Assembly (NCBI GenBank): GCA_034435675.1
Contig: DAOTWP010000190.1
Location: forward strand, 1-54,068
Direction of reading: 5' to 3'
From: DAOTWP01 sp034435675
GTDB lineage: Bacteria > Chloroflexota > Anaerolineae > Aggregatilineales > Phototrophicaceae
DNA length: 54,068 bases
In this document: positions 1 to 8,318 of the stretch, one piece after another
Layout: the number at the start of each line of letters is the position of its first letter
How positions within the stretch are numbered: position 1 is the stretch's first letter
Made by a program: the position numbers and the translations under genes
The notes under the pieces: model-generated
Seen by the model: only the letters and a program-made list of their open reading frames with translations
The model's database searches: none
What the model was told of the DNA's origin: nothing

Positions 1-1805
1 GTGGGGGCAAGCAGCAGCGTGCCGAGTTGTTTGATTAACGTTGCGCGCCACGCCACACTGGTGTCGGCATATGCCAGCCAGCGCGCCAGATCGAGCAGCG
101 TGTTTTGCAGAATATCCCCAGCAGCATCGAGCCGGGCATTCACGGCAGCATCAACCGGCATATGCGCAGCAGCGTAGGCAACCGCCTGTGCCCACTGCGG
201 CTGTGCGGCATATTCGAGAAAATGCTCCGGCGCGACATCCTTAAGCATCAGACTGGCAAGATAGGCAGCAATGAAGGCGTGGCGAAACTGATAACGCCCA
301 CCGCGATACTGTACCAGCAGCCCGGTGCGGCGCAGTGCAGCGAGCAGCTTACCCTGAACGCTGGTTTCTTCTTTTTCGGGCTCAGCTGCTTCGTCTGTGG
401 CATCAGCTTCCGGGGTAGGCGGCGGGGCAGCGTGTCCACCCAGCAACCCTTCCAGGTCCTGCGCCGCAAAAAGCCCTTTTTCAAGCTGGAGTGTGCCAAG
501 CTGTGACAACTGCGGCAGCAACACCCCCAACGAGGTGTCGGAGGGCAAGTGCCGCGCGACATAGGCACGCAACCAGCCTTCAAAGCCGGGAGCGTCCACA
601 TCGTTGGCATAGGCAGACCAGATTTTGAGCGTGAGATCCAGCGGTGAAAGCGCCAGCGTGCGCACCTTTGCGCGGGCAATCACACTGTCATCTGGTTTTG
701 CGCCCGGACGACGGCGTGTGCCAGTGATCTGCGCCCATGCCTCTGCCCATTTCTGAATCAGCAGTTCGTTATCGGCTTCTGTCCAGGGGCGTAAATAGAC
801 GGGTGTCAGACCTAACCGCTGCAACGCGCCAAACCCTGACGCGGGACCGGTGACGATGATAAAATTGTGGTCATATTCACTCAAAAAAGCGCGCAGCCAT
901 GCCAACCGAACGCGCCGAAGTGGTTCGGGGAGGTCATCATACCCATCAATCAGCACCATTGCCTGACCAGTGTTAAGCCACTGGTAGAGATGACGGGCTA
1001 CTGCGCGCGCTGTCACCGTCCCCACCTGATGCTGCACTGCCCGCACCAGCGGTTCAGCGGGGTCAACGGCTGTGCCATATTCGCCGGACTCAGGATTAAT
1101 ATTCGCCAGATGGACATAAATCGGGATGAGTCGTCTGGATTTCGCCCGCGATTCCTGCGGGAGAATCTCGCCGCTTTCCGCCTGCTGCTCGGCAAGGCGT
1201 TCCTTCGCCCGTTCCTCGATCAGCATGCGTTCCTTGATGCGCGCGGCACGCTCTTTGTCGGATAGAACGGCTTCTTCTTTGTCAAGCCGCTGCTGGATAA
1301 CATCCTGAGGCTGTTCAACCTGAAGTTTGCCCAAACCCCACAAAGCAATTGCCAGCAGCGCAGTTGTTCTGCCGCTGCCCGGCTGTCCCAACAGCGCCAA
1401 CCGCTGCCCTCCGGCGGTCAGCTCTTCGATAGACAGACTCTCTACATTATAGGGAGCCAGCAGATAGGGATGATCGGGAACACGGGGGATCACTTCAAAG
1501 ACACTGGGCACATGGTCATCGTCGGGCGGTGCAGCAAGTTCCGGCGCAGCAAGAAACCGGGGTTCTACCAGAACACTACTCAGCGGAACGACCATGCCGG
1601 CAAGGTGCGTGGTCTCGCACAGGCGCAGCAGTTCACCGGTGTAGCGGTTGTCCGCGCTGCTGGTGGCATACTGTTGAGCACCCTGCACCTGCTGGCGCAC
1701 CATGCCAACGGCGCTGCCGATCTGCCGGCGTGCCAGATAAACCCCCAGCGCGCTGCCCCAGCCTGCCAATAACCCCAAGCCGAAATTCTCAATATCGAAG
1801 CCCAT
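1..1805 (-). CDS. NACHT/STAND-type P-loop ATPase (C-terminus cut by window edge)
   Basis: About 601 codons are visible; the stop lies outside the window. The N-terminus has a short hydrophobic stretch (residues about 8-24) that may anchor it to the membrane. A P-loop follows at residues 140-147 (GQPGSGRT), then a NACHT-like Walker B (VLIDGYDD, about 284-291). A later segment, FRHAFIAAYLAS, resembles the conserved end of NACHT ATPase modules. Two things are odd. The Walker A lysine is replaced by arginine (codon AGA), and a highly charged, probably coiled-coil stretch (about 165-225) sits between Walker A and Walker B. The ATG at 1805-1803 follows GAGGGGAAAGT, a good ribosome site, and lies 17 nt after the zinc-ribbon gene, so the two are probably co-transcribed. 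STAND ATPases act as signalling switches in regulation, cell death or defence; which applies here cannot be read from the visible part. Confidence 0.75.
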   Translation of the reverse strand, partial: MGFDIENFGLGLLAGWGSALGVYLARRQIGSAVGMVRQQVQGAQQYATSSADNRYTGELLRLCETTHLAGMVVPLSSVLVEPRFLAAPELAAPPDDDHVPSVFEVIPRVPDHPYLLAPYNVESLSIEELTAGGQRLALLGQPGSGRTTALLAIALWGLGKLQVEQPQDVIQQRLDKEEAVLSDKERAARIKERMLIEERAKERLAEQQAESGEILPQESRAKSRRLIPIYVHLANINPESGEYGTAVDPAEPLVRAVQHQVGTVTARAVARHLYQWLNTGQAMVLIDGYDDLPEPLRRVRLAWLRAFLSEYDHNFIIVTGPASGFGALQRLGLTPVYLRPWTEADNELLIQKWAEAWAQITGTRRRPGAKPDDSVIARAKVRTLALSPLDLTLKIWSAYANDVDAPGFEGWLRAYVARHLPSDTSLGVLLPQLSQLGTLQLEKGLFAAQDLEGLLGGHAAPPPTPEADATDEAAEPEKEETSVQGKLLAALRRTGLLVQYRGGRYQFRHAFIAAYLASLMLKDVAPEHFLEYAAQPQWAQAVAYAAAHMPVDAAVNARLDAAGDILQNTLLDLARWLAYADTSVAWRATLIKQLGTLLLAP

Positions 1806-1822
1806 ACTTTCCCCTCTACAGA

Positions 1823-2518
1823 CTAAAGCAGAATACGCCCACACCCCAGGCAAAACACCAGCGTTTTGCCCCGGCGCACTTCCTGCACAATTGCCATCGT
1901 CTGCTCAATGCGGCACACGCTGCAACTCTGCCCATCCAGGCGCGCCACAGCATAACCGTTTTTCTGCTGCATCAACTGCTTGTAGGTTGCCAGAATGTCC
2001 GGCGAAACGGGCAGCAGTGCCGCCTGACGCTGCTGGCGGAGCGCATCCATCTGCGTATCCAACTGCTCTTTTTCATCCAGAAGATGCCGCTTTTCGCCCA
2101 GACGCTCGGCAGACAGCGTCTGCAATTTGGTGCGCGCCTGTTCAACGACTGCCTGCGCTTCTTCCAGTGTAAGCATATTTTCCAGCAGGCGTTCCTCAAG
2201 CTCTGCCTTGCGCTGTTGCAGCATGTTCAACTCCGCTTGCATTTCCTGCAATTCTTTCGGGTTGTTCACGCTACCGCTGTAAAGGGTTGTTTCCACTTCC
2301 TGCGCTTTTTCGGCAGTGGCTCGGGTTTCAAGTTCGAGGGAGCGCTGTGCCGTTTTTAAGGGGGTAAGCGCCGCCAATGCACCGTCAACCTGCTGCTGCG
2401 CGGCAGCGACCACTGCATCATCGCCTAATGCCGTGGCGATTTCCTGCAGACGGCGGCGCATGCGCAGCACATTCTGATCAATTTCCTGAAGGTGGAACAA
2501 CGCTTCTGCCTGAGACAT
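1823..2518 (-). CDS. Coiled-coil zinc-ribbon protein (COG1579-like)
   Basis: 231 residues. Residues about 1-180 are almost entirely helical and heptad-rich, as expected for the long coiled-coil hairpin of the COG1579 family. The C-terminus carries a four-cysteine zinc ribbon (Cys199, Cys202, Cys223, Cys226; CSVC and CLGC) and ends in GRILL, typical of the family. These proteins are predicted to bind nucleic acid, but their role is not well defined. The ATG at 2518 gives the expected family N-terminus. A promoter-like pair lies upstream at 2660-2631 on the same strand. The gene leads a two-gene unit with the NACHT ATPase. Confidence 0.82.
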   Translation of the reverse strand: MSQAEALFHLQEIDQNVLRMRRRLQEIATALGDDAVVAAAQQQVDGALAALTPLKTAQRSLELETRATAEKAQEVETTLYSGSVNNPKELQEMQAELNMLQQRKAELEERLLENMLTLEEAQAVVEQARTKLQTLSAERLGEKRHLLDEKEQLDTQMDALRQQRQAALLPVSPDILATYKQLMQQKNGYAVARLDGQSCSVCRIEQTMAIVQEVRRGKTLVFCLGCGRILL

Positions 2519-2554
2519 CGATGTTGTGCCCCTAAGTGTTGTAAACTAGCGAAG

Positions 2555-2642
2555 ACAGGCTATAGCATTGGTACAGCTGAGTTGGATAATGGAGATGCAC
2601 AGCAAGAGAACAATGCTATAGTTGAATCATAGTATAGCCTGT
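2555..2642. repeat. Nested inverted repeats in a divergent intergenic region
   Basis: ACAGGCTATAGCATTG (2555-2570) has two partial reverse complements downstream. CAATGCTATAG (2611-2621) matches its right 11 bases, and TATAGCCTGT (2633-2642) matches its left 10. The first arm can therefore pair with either partner. The element lies between the divergent zinc-ribbon and membrane-protein genes and covers the minus-strand -10. It could be an operator pair or alternative hairpins in the minus-strand leader. Confidence 0.5.
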
Positions 2643-2660
2643 GGGCGACTCATGGGGCAA
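2631..2660 (-). promoter_or_regulatory. Sigma70-type promoter for the zinc-ribbon/NACHT pair
   Basis: On the minus strand TTGCCC (2660-2655) is followed by 18 nt and TATACT (2636-2631). The predicted start is near 2624, giving a leader of about 105 nt before the ATG at 2518. The -10 overlaps the inverted repeats described for 2555-2642. The call rests on consensus matching only. Confidence 0.5.
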
Positions 2661-2690
2661 GCCTGCGACAATGCAAGGTGTTAGTAGCCA

Positions 2691-4358
2691 ATGCAATTTC
2701 GATATAATGTTCATATCACCAGTCATGAATGGCGCTGGGTTATTCTAATTTCAGCAGGGGTGCTGCTGTTGAGTGCGCTACCGCTGTTGATTCTGGCACT
2801 GCAAAACGGCAGCGGTGCTTCCATGCAGTTCATGGGCGCAGTTCACGATCCGGTCAATGCTGCCGCCTATATGGCACGCATTGCACAGGGAACAGAGTGG
2901 GGCGGGTGGATGCTGTACTTGCAGCACACGCCGGAACCCCAGACTGCCTCGTTTATTCATGCGATCTATATGCTGCTGGGGCAGCTTGCCCGGCTGATTG
3001 ATTTTTCGCCGGTAACGGCATTTCACATTGCGCGGGTCTGCGCTGCAATGCTGATGTATATGGCAATCTATTACCTCAGCGCGATTATCTGGATGCGTGT
3101 ACGTACCCGGCGAATCTTTTTTCTGTTCGCGGTCTTTGGTTCGGGCTTTGGCTGGCTGCTGTCTCCACTGCTGCATAATGCGAACTTTCCCGATTTAATC
3201 ATGCCTGAGGTCTATCCACTGCTGAGTTCGCTGATTGATATGCACACACCGCTGGCAATTGCCTGTACCGCACTGCTGGCAGGTATCATCATTTATGCGT
3301 TCCGCCCCGGTATGGAGGAAGACCCCAGCATCAACAATGGTGGCTTGAGCGCCAGCCTGCTCAGTTTTTTGCTGGCAATGCTCTATTCCGAAATGATCCT
3401 GCCGCTGGCATGCGCTTTTTTGTTTCTCATTGGCTTCAATTTGCGCAATGAACGCCGGATCATCCTGCGTGCGCTGCGCTGGTTAATGGTGGTGCTGCTG
3501 CCCACTCTGCCAGTGGGCACTTACTATCTGCTGCTGAACACTGAGAATCCGGTTATTTCACTCTGGACGCGCCAGCAGATCAGCATTACGCCTGCGATTC
3601 CGCTGCTGCTTGCCGGTTTTGGGCTGCCGCTGCTCATTGCACTGCCGGGCATTTACCGTGCCCTGCGCCGTTTTGAACCGGACGGTGACCGATTTTTACT
3701 GATCTGGCTGGTGAGTCTTCTGGTGTTCTGTTACCTGCCAACCACGATACAGGGGCGTTTTCTAACAGGGGCGATGCTGCCGATTGCGTATTTCGCCACA
3801 CGCGCCACCGAAGATACCTGGTTCCAGATCGTGCGCGCACGCTGGCGCTACCGGCTGCTGGTGGCAATCATCCCCGTGATGGTGATCAGCCCGGTTATTG
3901 TTCTGTTTGCGCCGTTAAGCGGTCTTTCACGCCAGCAAATCAGCACCCCGGCAGTCTTGCTGTCTGCGGATTATGGCGCGGCGTTCGAGTGGCTGCGCGA
4001 AAACACGCAGCTGCGCGACGTCATTCTGGCCTCACCGCGAGTGAGCTTGTGGGTACCGGTGTGGACAGGCGCGCGGGTGGTTTATGGGCATCCGACCGAG
4101 ACACTGGATGCAGACCGTAAACTGGCGGCGGTGTTGGGCTGGTACCAGGGGAACGAAAGCGCCGACTGTGTGGCACTGCTGAACGGAGGCTACTCGTTGA
4201 TGCAGCCTTACAGGGTTCAATTTGTCCTGATTGGACCCGAAGAACAGCGTATCGGACAGACTGCGTGCCTTGATTATCTTGAACTTGCAGCGCAGTTTGG
4301 CGCGGTGCTGATTTACACGCCGATCCCCGACACGCTGGAATCCGGACAATTACGCTGA
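2691..4358 (+). CDS. Multi-membrane protein, possible GT-C glycosyltransferase
   Basis: 555 residues. One hydrophobic segment near residues 17-37 is followed by a soluble loop and then ten or more predicted membrane helices. A soluble C-terminal tail of about 130 residues follows. The architecture, with an acidic motif in the first external loop (HDPVNAAAYMARIAQG), resembles integral membrane glycosyltransferases of the GT-C fold that use polyprenyl-phosphate sugars. I cannot name a family. The ATG at 2691 follows AAGGTG at a reasonable distance. It is the first gene of a tightly spaced cassette whose next gene starts 9 nt after its stop. Confidence 0.6.
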   Translation: MQFRYNVHITSHEWRWVILISAGVLLLSALPLLILALQNGSGASMQFMGAVHDPVNAAAYMARIAQGTEWGGWMLYLQHTPEPQTASFIHAIYMLLGQLARLIDFSPVTAFHIARVCAAMLMYMAIYYLSAIIWMRVRTRRIFFLFAVFGSGFGWLLSPLLHNANFPDLIMPEVYPLLSSLIDMHTPLAIACTALLAGIIIYAFRPGMEEDPSINNGGLSASLLSFLLAMLYSEMILPLACAFLFLIGFNLRNERRIILRALRWLMVVLLPTLPVGTYYLLLNTENPVISLWTRQQISITPAIPLLLAGFGLPLLIALPGIYRALRRFEPDGDRFLLIWLVSLLVFCYLPTTIQGRFLTGAMLPIAYFATRATEDTWFQIVRARWRYRLLVAIIPVMVISPVIVLFAPLSGLSRQQISTPAVLLSADYGAAFEWLRENTQLRDVILASPRVSLWVPVWTGARVVYGHPTETLDADRKLAAVLGWYQGNESADCVALLNGGYSLMQPYRVQFVLIGPEEQRIGQTACLDYLELAAQFGAVLIYTPIPDTLESGQLR

Positions 4359-4367
4359 GAGAGGCTG

Positions 4368-5825
4368 ATGCTCAAAGCCACTGGAAGGGACCCAAAAAGC
4401 ATGCTCTTTTCACCCTCGCGCCGCCGGCCACGCCTGCAACTGCGCATCTCAGAGCGACGGCTGCTGTTGATGGCAGGCGATGTTGCGGCGGTGTCAATGG
4501 CGGTGGTCGTCGCGCTGTTTATCTGGTCGGCGGTAGCCCGTTATGCATTCACATGGGAATTTATCCTACCGCAAACGTACTGGTTTCCGTTATTGATTAC
4601 CCTGTGGCTGATTCTTGCCAGTGCCAACGACTTTTATGACCTGCGCACTGCCGCAAGCCGCAAAGCCTCTTTGCAGCGCCTGGTGCAGATTACCCTGCAA
4701 ATGCTGCTGGTTTACCTGATGGTTTTCTTCCTGTCGCCCCCCATGACGCTGCCGCGTCTGTTTATCTTTTACTATGGAGTTGCCTCTTTTGTGTTCATCG
4801 CGCTGTGGCGTGTCGCCAACCTTGCGCTGATCGGCTGGGCAAGTGAACCGCGCCGCGTGCTGGTAGTGGGCACCGATTGGGGCGCGCAAACAATTATCAA
4901 AGCGCTCCAGACGAACGCCCAGGGCATGTATAACATCACCGGAATCATTGGCGATAAGAGCGAAGCGGTCGGCAGCACCATTGAAGAGGTGCCGGTCCTT
5001 GGGACAGGTGGTGATCTGCTCAATTTTGTGCTGCGCGACCGAATCAGCGACCTTGTCGTTACCTCCACACAGGGTATAGACGGCGAGAGCTTTCAAGGGA
5101 TCATGGATGCATATGCACGGGGCGTGAATGTGCTGCCCATGCCCCTGCTTTACGAGCGGATTACCGGGCGCGTGCCAGTGGAGCATGTCAACAATAACTG
5201 GACTGTAGTGCTGCCCTTTGAAGAAGGTTTGCAGTTCAGTCCGTATGAGTCCTTGAAGCGTCTGTTTGAAATCATGCTGACCCTTGCCGGGATGGTGGTG
5301 TTTCTGCTGACTCTGCCGCTGCTGGCGCTGCTGATTCGGCTCGATTCGCCGGGAAACATCTTCTACACACAGGAACGGGTAGGCTTGAACGGACGGATCT
5401 TCAAGGTCTACAAATTCCGTTCGATGATCATCAACGCAGAAGCAAAGACCGGCGCAGTGTTCGCGGAAAAGGGTGACCGGCGGGTGACGCGCATCGGGCG
5501 CTTGCTGCGCCGCACGCGCGCTGATGAACTGCCGCAGCTTATCAATATCCTGCGCGGCGACATGAGTCTGGTAGGTCCCCGCCCGGAACGCCCGGAACAC
5601 GTTGCCCGCCTCTCACAAAGCATCCCGTTTTACCGCACACGACTAATCGTGCGACCAGGGCTTACCGGGTGGGCGCAGGTGCGCTACCGCTATGGCGCAA
5701 CGGACGAAGATGCATTGGTCAAGTTGCAATACGATCTGTATTACATCCGCCATCATTCACTGCTGCTGGACCTTAATATCATCATTCGCACCATTGGCAA
5801 AGTGCTGACCTTTAGCGGCGTGTGA
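4368..5825 (+). CDS. Polyprenyl-phosphate sugar-1-phosphate transferase (WbaP/WcaJ type)
   Basis: 485 residues. It starts surface-glycan synthesis by moving a sugar-1-phosphate from a nucleotide sugar to undecaprenyl phosphate at the inner face of the membrane. Four membrane helices (about 33-155) precede a Rossmann-like domain beginning RVLVVGTDWG (163-172). A further membrane segment (about 300-323) leads into the bacterial sugar-transferase domain, with YKFRSM (348-353), the catalytic-type Asp-Glu in ADELPQ (Asp386, Glu387), LVGPRPE (401-407) and PGLTGWAQV (430-438). Length and order are those of the exopolysaccharide polyprenyl glycosylphosphotransferase family. The sugar cannot be deduced. 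The ATG at 4368 follows GAGAGAGG; an in-frame ATG at 4401 is an alternative. Confidence 0.9.
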   Translation: MLKATGRDPKSMLFSPSRRRPRLQLRISERRLLLMAGDVAAVSMAVVVALFIWSAVARYAFTWEFILPQTYWFPLLITLWLILASANDFYDLRTAASRKASLQRLVQITLQMLLVYLMVFFLSPPMTLPRLFIFYYGVASFVFIALWRVANLALIGWASEPRRVLVVGTDWGAQTIIKALQTNAQGMYNITGIIGDKSEAVGSTIEEVPVLGTGGDLLNFVLRDRISDLVVTSTQGIDGESFQGIMDAYARGVNVLPMPLLYERITGRVPVEHVNNNWTVVLPFEEGLQFSPYESLKRLFEIMLTLAGMVVFLLTLPLLALLIRLDSPGNIFYTQERVGLNGRIFKVYKFRSMIINAEAKTGAVFAEKGDRRVTRIGRLLRRTRADELPQLINILRGDMSLVGPRPERPEHVARLSQSIPFYRTRLIVRPGLTGWAQVRYRYGATDEDALVKLQYDLYYIRHHSLLLDLNIIIRTIGKVLTFSGV

Positions 5826-5856
5826 ACCGGGAAGACACTTCTCGAAAGCAGGTTCA

Positions 5857-8304
5857 TTGATGCGTTACGGACGCCTCGGTTTCATCTTATTGTGCTTCTA
5901 TCTCGCATTTATCGGTGGCGCAGGTTATTACACACAGTTCCTTGCGGTGCGCATCTTGCATCATGTGTTGATGACCGTAGTGCTGGGGGTCTGGCTGCTG
6001 CGCCGAATACGCGCAGAAAGGGGCTTACCCCCCACTGCCCTGAATACCTGGCTCATACTGCTGATTACCGCGTGGCTGCTTTCCGCGCTCTTCAGCCTCG
6101 ACCCGCGCATGGGGTTTGAACACCTCTGGATTCCGTTCACGCATTTGCTGCTGTTCTTCGTCGTCGCAGATCAAATTCAGCGGGGCAAACAGCGTCTGGT
6201 GATGGAAACCCTGTTCTTACTGGCGGCGATGGTGGTCATTATCAGCGGCATTCAAGTGCTGATGGCTTTTTTGGGGTTGGGCATCATTCGCCCACCGGGA
6301 CAGGGCTGGATCAATTTTTTGGGTACAGGCGTTCCGCTGCCGCTGGATGATATTCGTATCTGGCTGCCGCTGGGGGTCACAACATGGGTTGCCGGGTTTG
6401 TCGCCCCACTGATTACGGTAGCGATTGCCTGGGCGCTGACCGTCCGTGTTCGCAGCCAGCGGGTCGTGTTGTGGGGTCTGGCAGGGATGCTGGCGATTGT
6501 GCTGCTGCTGACCCGTTCACGTGGGGGTATCCTGTCTGTGCTGCTGGCGCTTGGTGCGTTTGTGCTGATGCAGATGGTACAAAGTGAACGTGGGCGACGT
6601 CTGCTGGCGCGACGGGCGGTACCGCTTGTGGGTACGGCAGGGGTGATTGTGGCGCTCACCGTTGTCATCATCACTGCGATCGGTGCGGAACCAGGACGCC
6701 AGTCCGGCGATGCCGTGCGCATGGATTTGTGGCGCAGCGCTGTGTCAATGACTGGCGATTACCCGCTGTTTGGTGTCGGACCGGGATTGTACGGACGCGG
6801 GCTGCGCCTGTACCGCGACCCGGAACTAGCACGTGACCGGCTGTCTACAGCGCACAACATCTACCTGCATACAGCGGCAGAAACCGGGCTGGTCAGCATT
6901 GCGGTGGGCGTAGCGCTGCTGCTGGCACTGCTGCGGGCGTGGTGGCGACTGCGCGCGGCGAGTGCTGCCGGTTCAGGACGGCGACTGCGGCTGGAGGGGG
7001 TCGGTGCCGCCCTGCTGGGACTTGCCCTGCACAGCATATTCGATACGCTCAACAGCACCGCGAATGTGCTGGTGCTGATTTTCCTGGTCGCCTACTGCAT
7101 CATTCCGCTGCCCACCTCGCAGTTGGAACCCGCCCCGCGCAGTCCTCGGCTCACGGCGCTGGCGACGCTGGCGCTGCTGCTTGGCTTTGGGGTGTGGCTG
7201 CTGGTGATGGATGCGGCACAGGCGAATTTCCAGACCAGCTTGAATGGCGGAGAAACAGCCCTCAACTCTGCCGAAACCGCAGCAGCGATTGATCCCGGTC
7301 TGCATCTTTATCCGCTGCAAATCGCCGTGCTCACCGGCGTTCAGGCATGGGATAGCGATCCCGATCTGCCTGCGGCGATTGCTGCTTATGAACGAGCGCT
7401 GGCACTGGAACCCACATGGGATACAGGCTGGATTAACCTCGCGGCGCTGCGCGAGCGCGCGGGAGATTTGCCTGGTGCGCTGGCAGCGCTGGACACGGCA
7501 CGGGGAATCAGCTATGCCAATGCCGCGCATTTGCACTGGGCGCGTATCGCGGACACAACCGGCACTGCATCTGATGAAGCGATTATCAGCGCGTATATCG
7601 CCGGCATCTACAACACCGGGCGTCCGCCGCTGGCGGGCTTCTGGCTGGAAACCGATCTGCGCCGGCGGGCATTGCAACAGTATATGGCGGGCATTCCCCT
7701 TGATTCGCACTACCGGGTGGCTTCCGTGCAGTTTCCCGACACCGTGCAGCAGCTCGTGCCAGTAAATCCGCAAACCGCGCCTGAATGGTGGGTGGTAGGC
7801 GAATATGCGCTGACGGTAGAGGGCGATGCTGCCCGCGCAGCAGTGAGCTTCACAGAAGCGATTCGGCTCAACCCCGGTTTTGGCGACTATTATGCCGCCC
7901 GCGCCCGCGCCCTGCGGTTGATCGATCCTGAAGCGGCAGCGCGCGACCTGAATACCGCGCGCTTTCTGGGCACGCTGTATGAGTATCCCAATGCAACGGC
8001 GGCGCTGATGACCAACGACCCGGAACAGGTCGTGCAGCTTCGTGCGAGAGCACTCCCTGCACGCATTCTGGATCAGAATTTCGAAGGGGTTTTATTCGGC
8101 GGACGACGCGCCGCTTTTGATCTACTGCCTGCGATGCGCGTGCCGGGTCCCGGCAGGCTGGTCATGCAGCCCTGGTATGAACTTGCCGCCATGTATGAAG
8201 TCAATGGCGATGCTGAGCAGGCGCTGGTGGTCTACCGGGCAATCGTGGAATACGCGCCCGATGAGGATGAGGCAAGGCAGCAAATCACGCGGCTGGGCGG
8301 CTAA
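5857..8304 (+). CDS. O-antigen ligase/polymerase-like membrane protein with TPR-type tail (1)
   Basis: 815 residues. Residues about 1-460 contain ten or more membrane helices with Wzy/WaaL-family marks: TRSRGG (219-224), a loop with LFGVGPGLYG (304-313) and the AHNIYLHTAAETGL segment (332-345, His333). Such enzymes join or polymerise lipid-linked glycans at the outer face of the membrane; related ones transfer glycans to proteins. The C-terminal 350 residues are soluble and hold degenerate TPR-like helical pairs (for example AIAAYERALALEPTWDTGWINLAALRE, quoted here only by its start AIAAYERALALEP), ending in a typical TPR. The start is TTG at 5857, directly followed by an in-frame ATG at 5860. 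Polymerase versus ligase cannot be decided from sequence. Confidence 0.82.
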   Translation: MMRYGRLGFILLCFYLAFIGGAGYYTQFLAVRILHHVLMTVVLGVWLLRRIRAERGLPPTALNTWLILLITAWLLSALFSLDPRMGFEHLWIPFTHLLLFFVVADQIQRGKQRLVMETLFLLAAMVVIISGIQVLMAFLGLGIIRPPGQGWINFLGTGVPLPLDDIRIWLPLGVTTWVAGFVAPLITVAIAWALTVRVRSQRVVLWGLAGMLAIVLLLTRSRGGILSVLLALGAFVLMQMVQSERGRRLLARRAVPLVGTAGVIVALTVVIITAIGAEPGRQSGDAVRMDLWRSAVSMTGDYPLFGVGPGLYGRGLRLYRDPELARDRLSTAHNIYLHTAAETGLVSIAVGVALLLALLRAWWRLRAASAAGSGRRLRLEGVGAALLGLALHSIFDTLNSTANVLVLIFLVAYCIIPLPTSQLEPAPRSPRLTALATLALLLGFGVWLLVMDAAQANFQTSLNGGETALNSAETAAAIDPGLHLYPLQIAVLTGVQAWDSDPDLPAAIAAYERALALEPTWDTGWINLAALRERAGDLPGALAALDTARGISYANAAHLHWARIADTTGTASDEAIISAYIAGIYNTGRPPLAGFWLETDLRRRALQQYMAGIPLDSHYRVASVQFPDTVQQLVPVNPQTAPEWWVVGEYALTVEGDAARAAVSFTEAIRLNPGFGDYYAARARALRLIDPEAAARDLNTARFLGTLYEYPNATAALMTNDPEQVVQLRARALPARILDQNFEGVLFGGRRAAFDLLPAMRVPGPGRLVMQPWYELAAMYEVNGDAEQALVVYRAIVEYAPDEDEARQQITRLGG

Positions 8305-8318
8305 GGTTTCACGCGCCG

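Noticed and set aside
1529..2359. A 276-codon plus-strand ORF across the zinc-ribbon and NACHT genes
   Set aside because: It spans two minus-strand genes and their junction and has no recognisable feature.
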